Assembly (NCBI RefSeq): GCF_049898325.1
Contig: NZ_JAFCXL010000012.1
Span: forward strand, 62,001-126,000
Direction: 5' to 3'
Source of the DNA: JAFCUW01 sp049898325
Lineage (GTDB): Bacteria; Pseudomonadota; Gammaproteobacteria; Burkholderiales; Burkholderiaceae_D
DNA length: 64,000 nucleotides
Positions 45,815-55,169 of this stretch are shown here, in pieces. How positions within the stretch are numbered: the stretch's first letter is position 1; each line of letters starts with the position of its first letter. Made by a program: the position numbers and the translations under genes. The notes beneath the pieces were generated by a model. The model was given only the letters and a program-made list of their open reading frames with translations, had not been told where the DNA came from and did no database searches.

Positions 45815-46918
45815 ATGAAAAATGCCATCGACAATGGCATGTCTGTCTACCTCGACTTGCTGCGTTTTCTCGCCGCCGTCGCGGTGGTGCTCAGCCATGT
45901 CTGGCGCCTGATTTTTCCAGACTTTCCGCTGCCCTGGCCGGGCCACGCCGCAGTGATCGTGTTTTTTGTCATCTCCGGTTATGTGATCGCCTTCGCTACC
46001 GACCGGCCAGGGCAAACGGCCGGGCGCTATGCCTTGTACCGCGCCGTGCGCATCCTGTCTGTCACCATTCCAGCACTGCTGCTGGCGGTCTGTATCGCGC
46101 CGCTCTCTGGCACGTTTCAGATCCCGCTGGCCGGACAGATCCCTTTTCCCGCAAGCGAATTCTGGCGTGCAACCTGGATGAATATGCTTTTTCTGGGCGA
46201 GTCATCGTGGTTTGGGCGCATCCTGCCGCCGTTCAATCCGCCATACTGGTCGCTGTCGTACGAGGTGTGGTACTACGTAATTTTCGGTGCCTGGGTATTC
46301 TCCCCAGCGCGCTGGCGCCTTGCAGTGGTGCTGCTATCAATCGTTTTTGCTGGCCTAAAAATCGCGCTGCTGCTGCCCGTTTGGTTGCTTGGCGTGGCGG
46401 CCTACCGCTACCGCATCAGACTCGGTCAAGACACAGCCCTGCGCTTGTTCATACTGACAGCATTATTCGCATTTGCCTTTTACTGGTTTGATTGGTCGGT
46501 CCTGATTCGGTCCCTCCTGCAGCATGCGGCGCCGGCGTTTATGGGCAGCCTGCATGGCTCGGACCAGTTTCTCGGCGACTACATACTGGGATCTATCGTG
46601 GCAGTAAACTTCGTTGCAGCAGCGTCGATGGGCAGTTATTTTAGTGGACTGATTCGTACCCAGAAGTCAGTTCGGAAACTGGCATCCTTCACTCTGTCGA
46701 GCTATCTGATGCATATGCCGCTTACCGTGCTTCTTTGGAATGGACTAGGCGTTCATGGTTCTGTCGCGTATGTAGTATTGTTGGTGTGCGGAATTATCGT
46801 TGTTGGCTCATTTACTGAACGAAAGCATAGGGCGATCCGACACTGGCTCGAGAGCCGATGTCATATCAGTCAGCCGCTAGAAGGTAGCACCTCTAGGCCT
46901 GTCGACAGGTCAAAATAG
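45815..46918 (+). CDS. Acyltransferase family 3 protein
   Basis: A 367-residue polytopic membrane protein of the OafA/YrhL type, distinct from the one at 35,202. Signatures are YLDLLRFLAAVAVVLSHVW near residues 12-30 and PPYWSLSYEVWYY near 145-160. It presumably adds an acetyl or other acyl group to the polysaccharide. The C-terminus has SFTERKHRAIRHW. A decayed copy of a similar C-terminus follows directly. Confidence 0.87.
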   Translation: MKNAIDNGMSVYLDLLRFLAAVAVVLSHVWRLIFPDFPLPWPGHAAVIVFFVISGYVIAFATDRPGQTAGRYALYRAVRILSVTIPALLLAVCIAPLSGTFQIPLAGQIPFPASEFWRATWMNMLFLGESSWFGRILPPFNPPYWSLSYEVWYYVIFGAWVFSPARWRLAVVLLSIVFAGLKIALLLPVWLLGVAAYRYRIRLGQDTALRLFILTALFAFAFYWFDWSVLIRSLLQHAAPAFMGSLHGSDQFLGDYILGSIVAVNFVAAASMGSYFSGLIRTQKSVRKLASFTLSSYLMHMPLTVLLWNGLGVHGSVAYVVLLVCGIIVVGSFTERKHRAIRHWLESRCHISQPLEGSTSRPVDRSK

Positions 46919-46939
46919 GTGGAATTTCCACCCTTGTGT

Positions 46940-47085
46940 ATGCCCCTCACCGTACTTATATGGACGCCGTGCACATTCATTCAGTTCCTGCGTATGCAGT
47001 GCGACTGTGGCCGGGATTTTTATTATTGCTGCGTTTACTGAACGGAAAAATAAAGCTAATCGCAGCCTGATCGAGCACCCGCCAG
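46940..47085 (+). pseudogene. Remnant of a second acyltransferase C-terminus
   Basis: Three reading frames carry, in order, MPLTVLIW, an HIHSVPAYAV piece and VAGIFIIAAFTERKNKANRSL. The intact gene next door has MPLTVLLW, VHGSVAYVV and VCGIIVVGSFTERKHRAIRHW in the same order. At least two frameshifts separate the pieces. It is thus a degraded paralogue tail, not an intact gene. The ends are approximate. Confidence 0.75.
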
Positions 47086-47151
47086 CAGCGATAGGCACCA
47101 CTGCACGGATAAGAAAGCTGTGAGTTCAGGTACCCCTGCGCAGTTCCCGCA

Positions 47152-47988
47152 TCAACCATTACGTACCCAACTACTGGACCAATCGGCGACCTGGTCTCGC
47201 CAGACTCGTCGCGAAAAAGTGTGGTCCGCCTTTTCCAGAGTCCGCTGTGTCACCCGTCGAGTACCGAGAAGGCGTCGCCATTCGGGTGCCTGGCTGGTCA
47301 GATCGCGGAATTCGTGAGCAGTCATGTCAGCGCCGCTCAGAATGATCAATATCGCGCCCTTGAATTTGGTCAGTCCTGAGCACATGGCATCGGGCAAACT
47401 CACCGACCCTGCCGGTAATCGGGGGCGCAGTGCAAGGCGTGCCGACTGGGCCAGCGAATAGATGGACTGCTTTAAATTGACTTCAAAGCGGAACAGTTTG
47501 CGCCAGAAATGCATGTGCAGCAGACGGCCGCCGTAATAATGTTTGAGTGTCGAGCGGGCCAGTCCGTCCGAGGTCCTCACCCAAGGATTGGCTAGAATAA
47601 TGCCAGTTACGCGCTTGTCGCTGGGGGCATACATGGAAATAGCTGAGGCAGCATCGCACAGCCCCCATAGCACCACTTCTCGAATCTCTTCCACGTTCTC
47701 AAAAAAGGTATCGATTGCTGCGGACAAGTCATCGCCCACCGCGTCAAATATGCGCATATCGCCGTCGCTATCGCCCATCCCGCGGTAGTCGAATCGCATC
47801 ACAGCGATGCCATTTGCCGCCAACGCGCGCGCCAGCAGGGTGAACTGGCGGTGGCTGCCCGCGCGGTATTGCGGCCCGCCCACAACAATCACGACACCCC
47901 GGTCCGAGGTGAAATGGGGGCGGGTGAGAATCCCCACCAGCGACTCTTTATGGCAAGGAAAAATCAGGCTGGTTTCTTCAAATTCCAT
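47152..47988 (-). CDS. XrtA-associated alpha/beta hydrolase 1
   Basis: A 278-residue alpha/beta hydrolase of the type seen only near exosortase A. The fold is visible from VVIVVGGPQYRAGSHRQF, then FDYRGMGDSDG. The nucleophile elbow is G109-L-C111-D-A, with cysteine in place of serine; the acid and base may be in LSGADMTAH and ADHTFSR. I chose the ATG at 47988 (MEFEETSLIF); it overlaps the end of hydrolase 2 by 11 bases. Function is unknown. Confidence 0.88.
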   Translation of the reverse strand: MEFEETSLIFPCHKESLVGILTRPHFTSDRGVVIVVGGPQYRAGSHRQFTLLARALAANGIAVMRFDYRGMGDSDGDMRIFDAVGDDLSAAIDTFFENVEEIREVVLWGLCDAASAISMYAPSDKRVTGIILANPWVRTSDGLARSTLKHYYGGRLLHMHFWRKLFRFEVNLKQSIYSLAQSARLALRPRLPAGSVSLPDAMCSGLTKFKGAILIILSGADMTAHEFRDLTSQAPEWRRLLGTRRVTQRTLEKADHTFSRRVWRDQVADWSSSWVRNG

Positions 47989-48805
47989 CAGAGCTTTCGC
48001 GAAATATTGCCGAGGTAGCGTCCAGCCATTCATCGCAGGCCACGATTTCAGTTGCGCTCCAAAATGGCGGGCAGCGTACCGCGTATACACGCAGATCGAC
48101 ACCACGATGTTGCCACAGGCTGCTCAGTCTGTTCGTGTTGGTGGACAGCTGCGGACCAACACCTGCCTCGAACCAACTCACAGGACAAGCAGGTGCCATC
48201 GCCTCAAGCGGTGGCACCGCGTCGATGGCCGCTGCCAGACCCGGCGCCAGATCGTAGCCGACTACTTCAATGGTTTCTCCTGACAGTAAGGATTGACGCA
48301 GAAGATCGGTGCTCTCAAGCCTGGCTTCATTCCCGCCAAACAAAGCATTGGCCAGTCGCAAACGCAAAAATTGGGTCAGGTACGCTGCGCCATTCGAAAC
48401 CGGTTGCCACAAGACAATCCCGCCAATGTCGGAGGAGGCGTTTCTCGCGTAGTCGAGTGCAAGCAAGCCGCCAAGCCGCAGGCCCCAGAGCGTGATCGGC
48501 TGGTCGAGGCGCTCGCGCAGCCACGCCTCTCCCCGCGCGATATCCCGCTTCCAGATTTGCCAGTCGGCGTCGCCGAAGTCACCGCTGCTGTCACCACATC
48601 CGAACAGATCTAGCAACAGAACGCCGTAACCCATCGCCGCCATTTGACGCGCTTGCAGTCCCACCATCCGGCGCGAGCGGTTCATTTCTTCAGCAAACGG
48701 ATGCACATAAAGAATCGCACCGCGACACGGGCCAACGGGGGCGTGAAACAAGCAAAAACGCTGACCCGGATTGCTGTTAAGAAAGAATGTTTCAAGGCGC
48801 GTCAT
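47978..48805 (-). CDS. XrtA-associated alpha/beta hydrolase 2
   Basis: A 275-residue alpha/beta hydrolase-fold protein. The motif that would carry the nucleophile reads G108-L-R110-L-G112, with arginine in place of serine, and I see no clear catalytic histidine near the C-terminus. The fold is otherwise present: YVHPFAEEMNRSRRMV, DLFGCGDSSGD. It may be non-catalytic or use other chemistry. It overlaps hydrolase 1 and is 10 bases from the carrier-protein gene, so they form one operon. Confidence 0.88.
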   Translation of the reverse strand: MTRLETFFLNSNPGQRFCLFHAPVGPCRGAILYVHPFAEEMNRSRRMVGLQARQMAAMGYGVLLLDLFGCGDSSGDFGDADWQIWKRDIARGEAWLRERLDQPITLWGLRLGGLLALDYARNASSDIGGIVLWQPVSNGAAYLTQFLRLRLANALFGGNEARLESTDLLRQSLLSGETIEVVGYDLAPGLAAAIDAVPPLEAMAPACPVSWFEAGVGPQLSTNTNRLSSLWQHRGVDLRVYAVRCPPFWSATEIVACDEWLDATSAIFRESSDGI

Positions 48806-48815
48806 GCGGGATCTG

Positions 48816-49064
48816 CTATTCGAGTTTTTTTAGTTCAATAAATGCATTGAGGCTGGCGAGGGTTTCAAAGGTACTTGCACTGATATCGTCATCCGCAATG
48901 ACAATACCAAAATGGTCTTCCAGTTCGCCGACCAGTCCGATCACTGCCATTGAATCGAGTTCGGGTATAGAACCCAGCAGGCGCGAATTTTCTCTCAATA
49001 ATTGGCCTGTTGACCCCAATCCCAGACAATTGATGAGAATTTCCTTTATTTCATTGATGTACAT
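48816..49064 (-). CDS. XrtA-associated acyl carrier protein
   Basis: An 82-residue acyl carrier protein. The phosphopantetheine serine is S38 in ELDSMAV. The sequence is acidic and helical and has the usual length. It is separate from fatty-acid genes; the neighbours are hydrolases, a flippase, a decarboxylase and an AMP-forming ligase. It is therefore likely to carry a special acyl or aminoacyl group for the polysaccharide. Confidence 0.9.
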   Translation of the reverse strand: MYINEIKEILINCLGLGSTGQLLRENSRLLGSIPELDSMAVIGLVGELEDHFGIVIADDDISASTFETLASLNAFIELKKLE

Positions 49065-49103
49065 AGCCGACTTTGTGATGTTTAAAAATAATTATGCGAT
49101 AAA

Positions 49104-50564
49104 TTATACGTTAGGGCCGATGAACGGCAGCTTGGCCTTGATCGGCGCTACCAGACGGTCAATTTCACCGACCAGGATATGACGGGTTATCCTCAGCAGA
49201 ACGTACCAAACTGCAGCCAGAGGCAAGGCCATGATCAACAGCCGTGCGAGCGACGCCAAATGGACAGGTAATAAGGTGGACAAGACCCATGCTGCCAACG
49301 CTGTTCCCAGCGCCACGATCATACTTGGGATCATGTCACGCAGCATTGCAGCGCTTGAATAGCCAAAATATCGGGCCTGCTGGATGCTGATGACCGGCGC
49401 CGTAATCAACGTTGCAAGGCACAGCGCCCAGGCAAACCGGTTGAGCGTGCCGTCGTACATCACGATACAGAAAAGAATGCGCGCGACGGTCGAAATGATT
49501 GTTGGCATCGCGCTCAAATACGGCCGTCCGATTGAGGTGACTGCGATCGGAGCGAAGTGAAACAACATGCTGATTGAGCCCGCAATTGACAAGGGTAAGA
49601 TGGCCGGCACGCACTCAAGCCAGGTCGGGCCGTACAATGCCAGCACGATATCCCCTCCGAGGACTGCGGAAAGTGCTAGCGCGGACCATCCCACGCCCGT
49701 CAGCAGTACGGTTGCACGAGACAACGTGGGAACCAGCGACTCGCCGCGATGGTACATTTGCGCCATGTAAGATACTGCGCCATAACTCACGGTAGAGCCG
49801 GCGATATAGCTGAAAATAGTCACCGTCGAGTTCGCCCTACTGAGCAAGCCGACTTGCCTGGCAGAGCCGATTTTTCCCAATACAATGTCGGGAATTGCGC
49901 CATGCAGAGTGCTCGCACAACTCGATAATAGTGATCCGGCGCCAAAATGTGCGACACTACGCCAGTGTTTGAATGACGGTATCCACGGCAATCCCTTAGG
50001 TCGCATAGGAATATAAGCCAAAGAACAGGTTATAATATTAATAAGGTTGGCGTAAGCGAGCGACATGCTGCCAAATCCGGTCTTGGCAAGTACAATGCAG
50101 CTTATACAAAAGAAAATTGTACCGACCGCGTTTGGGAAGGCTTCTTTTTTGGCCTCGAAATTGCGTGCCAGCAAGGCATGTGTGACAGCGCCAAATGGAA
50201 TGAAGAAAAATCCAATTGCCAGTACTCGCATGACCGGTATGATCGCCGGTTCATTGAACCACAGGCCAATCGACGAGCTCGCGTACAAGAGTATGGATGC
50301 AATTAGCCACGAACTAAAATAAAGAACGCCAATAGCTGACCGAAGCTTATCGGTGGTCAGGTCTTTTTCACGCTGAATATAGGCGGAAACGCCGAAATCG
50401 CGAAATACGTGGGCAAAATTGATGAAGACCACGGTCATGGAATAAACGCCAATCTCGCGCGGCGTCAGAATGCGCGCAAGCATAATGCTGACAATGAACT
50501 GTAGTAATGTCGTTCCTGAAGAAGAAATGAAATTAATTACCAGCGAACGACGGAGATCTACCAT
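49104..50564 (-). CDS. Polysaccharide flippase (Wzx/MOP family)
   Basis: A 486-residue integral membrane protein with about twelve to fourteen hydrophobic segments, of the oligosaccharide-flippase type that moves lipid-linked repeat units across the inner membrane. The N-terminal LINFISSSGTTLLQFIVSIMLARILTPREIGVYS is characteristic. The ATG at 50564 (MVDLRRSL) was chosen over an upstream extension with poor resemblance. It lies between the carrier-protein gene (39 bp) and the decarboxylase gene (about 430 bp). Confidence 0.9.
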   Translation of the reverse strand: MVDLRRSLVINFISSSGTTLLQFIVSIMLARILTPREIGVYSMTVVFINFAHVFRDFGVSAYIQREKDLTTDKLRSAIGVLYFSSWLIASILLYASSSIGLWFNEPAIIPVMRVLAIGFFFIPFGAVTHALLARNFEAKKEAFPNAVGTIFFCISCIVLAKTGFGSMSLAYANLINIITCSLAYIPMRPKGLPWIPSFKHWRSVAHFGAGSLLSSCASTLHGAIPDIVLGKIGSARQVGLLSRANSTVTIFSYIAGSTVSYGAVSYMAQMYHRGESLVPTLSRATVLLTGVGWSALALSAVLGGDIVLALYGPTWLECVPAILPLSIAGSISMLFHFAPIAVTSIGRPYLSAMPTIISTVARILFCIVMYDGTLNRFAWALCLATLITAPVISIQQARYFGYSSAAMLRDMIPSMIVALGTALAAWVLSTLLPVHLASLARLLIMALPLAAVWYVLLRITRHILVGEIDRLVAPIKAKLPFIGPNV

Positions 50565-50996
50565 AATAATTGTCGATAAATAATAAAGAGGTAGAGCCGT
50601 CGGCTCGCGATGAAAAGGTGAAAATGGGAACCATTCCGAAAACACTTAGCGTGATGAATACGGAGGAGCCGTGGCCACCGTTGCAGCGATATGTGCCGAT
50701 TTTGGTCACACAAAATTTAGTTTTTGACAACTAATCTAGATAGCATTGACGGGATGGCAGAAAAATAAATGTTTTGATATTTACTCGAATTAACACGGAA
50801 CATTATATACGGGGTCTCTTCGCCATGTGAGCTACATTTTGTTGCATTTAATGAATCATTGCATTTCTAGCTGAGTCTGAAATAATCACGTGCGCCCCAG
50901 GCCACCACTTGCCGTTGACGTGACGACAGCATGTATGTGGCACGGGTGTGATGGAAATGCCGCAGGAGGTGGCGTTGGCACCCCGTCAAGATATAA
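50565..50996. other. Gene-free stretch upstream of the flippase
   Basis: 432 bp without a supported gene, less GC-rich than the surroundings. It presumably holds a promoter for the flippase-carrier-hydrolase group. A TGGCACG at 50938-50944 lacks the -12 GC of a sigma-54 promoter. Confidence 0.5.
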
Positions 50997-52232
50997 TCAG
51001 ACGAGCACCTCGAGTGGTGGTGGATGGCCCAGAAAAGCAACGGGGCTGGCAGAAAAGCCATAGGCGCCTGATTGGAAAATGACGATAAGATCGCCAACGT
51101 CGGCACGCGGCAGTTCTACTTTATCGGCGAGTATATCAAGCGGAGTACACAAAGGCCCCACAATGGTTACAGTTTCATGTTCTTTGTCGGCCATGCGACT
51201 GCCTACCGCAACAGGGTAGTTTTTGCGTATCACTTGGCCAAAATTTCCGGATGCTGCCAGGTGGTGATGCAATCCACCGTCGGTGACCAAAAATATGACG
51301 CCTCGCGATTCTTTGCGGTCAATGACGCGGGCAACGTACAGCCCTGCTTCGCCGACAAGGTAGCGGCCTGACTCTAACGAAACCCGGGTTGCCGGCAGTT
51401 GTTGATCGAGGCTGTCGGTCAATTTTTGTAAGTTCTCACAGATCGGGGACAAATCGAGCCGCTGTTCCCCGGCAAAATACGGGATGCCAAAACCGGCGCC
51501 AAGATACAGGCCGGGAATCACTTGACGCGTGGCGTCTGCCAGGCGCCTCGCCAACTCAAATGCCTGTGTGTGTGACTCGGCGATGGCCATCGCTTTCAGA
51601 CTCTGCGAACCACTAAAAATATGGAGCCCCTGCAATGTGATGCCAAGCGAATCTATTTGGCGTGCGCACATCGGCACCATTTCTGCATCGATCCCAAACG
51701 GCTTGGCACCGCCGCTCATGCGCATGCCCGAGTTCTTTAATTCAAAGTCTGGATTGACCCGCATAACTATTTGCGGAGCGATCCCAAGCGCATCGCCAAT
51801 GCGCGCTGCCCGGTCGATCTCCTTGCTGGACTCGACATTAATCATCACCCCTGCGGCGATCGCTTGGGACAGTTCTGCGTCAGTCTTGCCTGGCCCGGCA
51901 AAGCTGATGGTTGCCGGATCTATACCGGTGTCAAGCGCTGTTCGCAGTTCGCCAGCGGAAGCGACGTCAAGTCCGTCAACCAACACCGCCATCTGTTGCA
52001 CCAATGCAGGCATTGGGTTGGCTTTGATCGAATAATGCAGTCGCACCGTTTGTGGGAGCAGGCTTCGCACGTGATGCACCCGCTCAATTAGTTTGGCACG
52101 GTCATACGCGTAGAACGGTGTGCTACCGACACGCCGGGCCAGGCGGCCAAGTTGCAGACCGCCGATGAGTACTTCTCCACCGACAACTTCAAATTGGCTT
52201 AACGGCGCGTGGACGGGCTTTTCGTTATTCAT
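50997..52232 (-). CDS. XrtA-associated PLP-dependent decarboxylase
   Basis: A 411-residue fold-type III PLP enzyme like diaminopimelate/ornithine decarboxylases, of the family found with exosortase A. The Schiff-base lysine is K70 in YSIKANP; the catalytic cysteine is C362 in GPLCTPLD; the phosphate-binding GAGFGIPY and the substrate-contacting ESGRYLVGEAG are present. The substrate is unknown; an amino acid on the neighbouring carrier protein is a reasonable idea. Its start overlaps the end of the ligase gene by eight bases. Confidence 0.92.
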   Translation of the reverse strand: MNNEKPVHAPLSQFEVVGGEVLIGGLQLGRLARRVGSTPFYAYDRAKLIERVHHVRSLLPQTVRLHYSIKANPMPALVQQMAVLVDGLDVASAGELRTALDTGIDPATISFAGPGKTDAELSQAIAAGVMINVESSKEIDRAARIGDALGIAPQIVMRVNPDFELKNSGMRMSGGAKPFGIDAEMVPMCARQIDSLGITLQGLHIFSGSQSLKAMAIAESHTQAFELARRLADATRQVIPGLYLGAGFGIPYFAGEQRLDLSPICENLQKLTDSLDQQLPATRVSLESGRYLVGEAGLYVARVIDRKESRGVIFLVTDGGLHHHLAASGNFGQVIRKNYPVAVGSRMADKEHETVTIVGPLCTPLDILADKVELPRADVGDLIVIFQSGAYGFSASPVAFLGHPPPLEVLV

Positions 52233-53817
52233 CGATGGTGGCCGTGAACATGTTCATAAAGGGAAGGGCGACATTTTTGCGGTCGATTTTGCCATTGGGA
52301 TTGCGAGGAAAGGGCTCAATACGCATTCCGACGTGGGACGGCACCATGTAGGAGGGCAGGCGCCGTTGACACAGCTTGCGTACGGCAGCAGCATCCGCGA
52401 CTCCGCCAGTGGCGGCGGTTGCCAGCAAGACAATTGCCTGGCCCAGTTCAGGATGTGGCACGCCGAATGCGATCACCTCGTCCAGGTCGTCCAGTTCAAG
52501 GACCACTTCTTCCAGTTCTGTTGGACTGACACGGTAGCCCGATACTTTGATGATGTCATCGTCGCGGCCGATAAAATAGAGATATCCGTCGGCGTCACGT
52601 CGTACCGTATCGCCCGACCATACGGCCATTTCCACCAGCGGCAAGGCGGCATCGTTATTGAGCACTGGACGGAATCGCTCTGCCGTTTTGAGTGGGTCGT
52701 TCCAGTATCCGAGCGCGACCAGTGCGCCCCGATGCACCAATTCACCTGGCTCATCCGTATCGCACGGCGTCCCGTCGCGGCGTAGCACCATCACATCGAC
52801 ATTCGGTATCGCGCGGCCTATTGAGCCTGGACGGTTGTCGATCTCGGCGGGAGGCAAAAAAGTCGAGCGAAACGCTTCCGTCAAGCCATACATCAAGAAA
52901 ACTTGTGTCTGCGGCAAGGCGCGGCGTAGCGCTGCGAGCGTCGTGGCGGGCATCGCACCGCCTGAATTAGTGAGGTAACGTAGCGTGCAATTTCCAGGCC
53001 AAGGCAAGCGTGCAAGCTGGTTCCATAATGGAGGTACCGCCGCCAGTCCCGTAATGTTGTGAGCGATGACCGCGTCGACAATGTCGCGGGCGAACAGATG
53101 ATTGAGCAGAATTACGTTGGCGCCGACCAGAAAAGCGCAGGTGAGTTGGCTCAAACCGTAATCAAAGCTGAGCGGCAGCACGGCCAAAATGCGATCAGCT
53201 TCAACCAATTCCAGATAACTGGCGACGCTGCGCGCGCCTGCCACCATGTTCCGATGCGACAACACCACTCCTTTGGGCTTGCCAGTACTGCCGGAGGTGT
53301 ACAGAATTGCCGCAACGTCCGTATCGATACGGCGGTGCGATGGCAGGGCGGAACCGGTTGAGGACATGCTCGGTTCCCAGCCCAGCAATGGAACCGTCAG
53401 TTGGGCGACATCTTGATCGGGGATGCCCGTTACCAGGACCAAGCGTAGTTCTGGACAGCGAGCCAGTTGTGGCGCCAATTGGACAAGTCGCTCAGCAGAT
53501 GTGAGCAAGATCTTTACGCTGCAGTCGTCCAGAATATGCGCCACTTGATCTGGCTTGAGTAGTGGATTGACCGGCACGAACACACCGCCAGCGAGCGACG
53601 TGCCAAACATGGCTGCCACGGCTTCGACACGTTTTTCCAGGTAGACTGCGACTCTTTCGCCACCTTGCAGTCCTGAATGGAGAAACACCTGGGCGGCGCG
53701 CCGCACGATGGCCGCGAGCGCCTCATAATCGAGACTATCCGGACCGTGGGCCAGCGCGGACGCTCCCGGCGAGCGCCGGGTAGTGGTAAAAATAAAATCG
53801 TGAATCAGATAGTTCAT
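52225..53817 (-). CDS. XrtA-associated AMP-forming acyl ligase
   Basis: A 530-residue ANL-superfamily enzyme that adenylates a carboxylic acid and loads it on CoA or a carrier protein. Motif A3 is ILYTSGSTGKPKGVVLSH, A5 is MYGLTEAFRSTF, and the C-terminal hinge and lysine are GRDDDIIKVSGYRVSP and NPNGKIDRK. In exosortase-A loci it always sits beside the decarboxylase. The natural partner for loading is the carrier protein at 48,816. The ATG at 53817 faces the divergent aminotransferase. Confidence 0.92.
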   Translation of the reverse strand: MNYLIHDFIFTTTRRSPGASALAHGPDSLDYEALAAIVRRAAQVFLHSGLQGGERVAVYLEKRVEAVAAMFGTSLAGGVFVPVNPLLKPDQVAHILDDCSVKILLTSAERLVQLAPQLARCPELRLVLVTGIPDQDVAQLTVPLLGWEPSMSSTGSALPSHRRIDTDVAAILYTSGSTGKPKGVVLSHRNMVAGARSVASYLELVEADRILAVLPLSFDYGLSQLTCAFLVGANVILLNHLFARDIVDAVIAHNITGLAAVPPLWNQLARLPWPGNCTLRYLTNSGGAMPATTLAALRRALPQTQVFLMYGLTEAFRSTFLPPAEIDNRPGSIGRAIPNVDVMVLRRDGTPCDTDEPGELVHRGALVALGYWNDPLKTAERFRPVLNNDAALPLVEMAVWSGDTVRRDADGYLYFIGRDDDIIKVSGYRVSPTELEEVVLELDDLDEVIAFGVPHPELGQAIVLLATAATGGVADAAAVRKLCQRRLPSYMVPSHVGMRIEPFPRNPNGKIDRKNVALPFMNMFTATIDE

Positions 53818-53966
53818 CTGGCGGGTGGCAGTCGAAGAGTAAAGATCGCGACTTCAGGGCAGCGTAACTGATAAGGCTCTGCTGCTCTGTGGAAATCCAA
53901 ACCGCAATGTTACCATTCCACTCCCACCACGTCTTAATGTTCAATCCCGCTACTGCTAAGCGATTC

Positions 53967-55169
53967 ATGACACACAAAGAACCAGTCACTCCTTCCTCGA
54001 TCCCGTTGCATCCCGATGTGCCCTTGGCACCGGTGCTGTCCTTGGACTCTTTTCGCCAGATAACGCAGAGTCCGATGCCGTGTGTGCTCGACGTGCCTCA
54101 TGTGCGACTGGTCACCAGCGGCCGGATTGCCCTCGGCCTGGCCCTGCGTGAATTGGGGGTTGGCGAGGGGGACGTGGTGCTGCTGCCGGCCTACCATAGT
54201 CTGTCGATGGTCCCACCAGTGTTATGGTTGAAAGCAGAGCCGCGCTTTTACCGCGTCGATGCGGGAGCGAACGCGGATATGGAGGATCTCACCACACAGT
54301 GCGACGCGCGCGTTCGGGTGCTTGTGACAACCCATTATTTCGGCTTCCCGCAAAATTTGACCGTGCTGCGTGCCTTCTGTGATCAACGGGGGATTGCGTT
54401 GGTTGAGGATTGTGCACATGCTTTTTTCGGCGCCTACCAGGGAAAACCGCTGGGTAGCTATGGCGACTATGCGATTGCCAGCAGTATGAAATTTTTCCCG
54501 ATGTATGAGGGGGGGGTGCTTATCTCTGCGCGCCGGTCGCTCGATGCAATCGTACTGGTTTCTGGCGGAAAGGGATTCGAGGCCAAGGTTGTGCTGGCGA
54601 CGCTGGAACGCAGCTTCAGCTATGGACGCTTGATGGGCCTCAAAGCCCCTCTAGTCCTGCCCTTACGTATCAAGGACTGGCTATGGCAGCGCATCAAGGT
54701 GGGGCAGGCCACGTCAGCACCCTTGGCACCCGGATCGTCCGACAGCGATGCCAGTTTTGACACCGCCTGGCTCGACAAGAGCACTTCGCTATTCGCACGA
54801 TTTTTGCTCGCGCGCCTGAGTAAGACCAGGATTACAGGGTTGCGGCGGCGGAATTACCAATGTCTGCAGCAAACGTTGCGCGGCTTGCCCGGCTGCCGTC
54901 CCTTGTTCGCGACCTTGCCGGACAGTGTGTGCCCGTGGTTGTTTCCATTGCTTGTCGACGATGCCGACGCGGTGTTCGCGCGCGTTCGCGCGATGGGGGT
55001 GCCGGTGGTGCGTTTTGCCGAAACTTTGTGGCCGGCGATGGATATAGAGCGTTGCGTGAATAGTCGTCACCTGTCGCGCCACGTTCTGGCCTTCCCCTGC
55101 CACCAAGAGCTTAACGAACAAGAGCTCAATTGGATGTGCGCGCAACTGCTTAAAGCGATACGACCATGA
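53967..55169 (+). CDS. DegT/DnrJ/EryC1-type aminotransferase
   Basis: A 400-residue PLP enzyme of the family that adds amino groups to nucleotide-linked keto-sugars. The aspartate and PLP-contacting part is ALVEDCAHAFFG and the lysine is K175 in SSMKFFPMYEGG. The C-terminal half is atypical in length and sequence, so a non-sugar substrate is possible. The ATG at 53967 is my choice; two in-frame ATGs up to 53889 exist. It overlaps the next gene by ATGA. Confidence 0.85.
   Translation: MTHKEPVTPSSIPLHPDVPLAPVLSLDSFRQITQSPMPCVLDVPHVRLVTSGRIALGLALRELGVGEGDVVLLPAYHSLSMVPPVLWLKAEPRFYRVDAGANADMEDLTTQCDARVRVLVTTHYFGFPQNLTVLRAFCDQRGIALVEDCAHAFFGAYQGKPLGSYGDYAIASSMKFFPMYEGGVLISARRSLDAIVLVSGGKGFEAKVVLATLERSFSYGRLMGLKAPLVLPLRIKDWLWQRIKVGQATSAPLAPGSSDSDASFDTAWLDKSTSLFARFLLARLSKTRITGLRRRNYQCLQQTLRGLPGCRPLFATLPDSVCPWLFPLLVDDADAVFARVRAMGVPVVRFAETLWPAMDIERCVNSRHLSRHVLAFPCHQELNEQELNWMCAQLLKAIRP

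Noticed and set aside
50938..50952. TGGCACGGGTGTGAT as a sigma-54 promoter
   Set aside because: The -24 half is perfect but the -12 half lacks GC, and no plus-strand gene follows.
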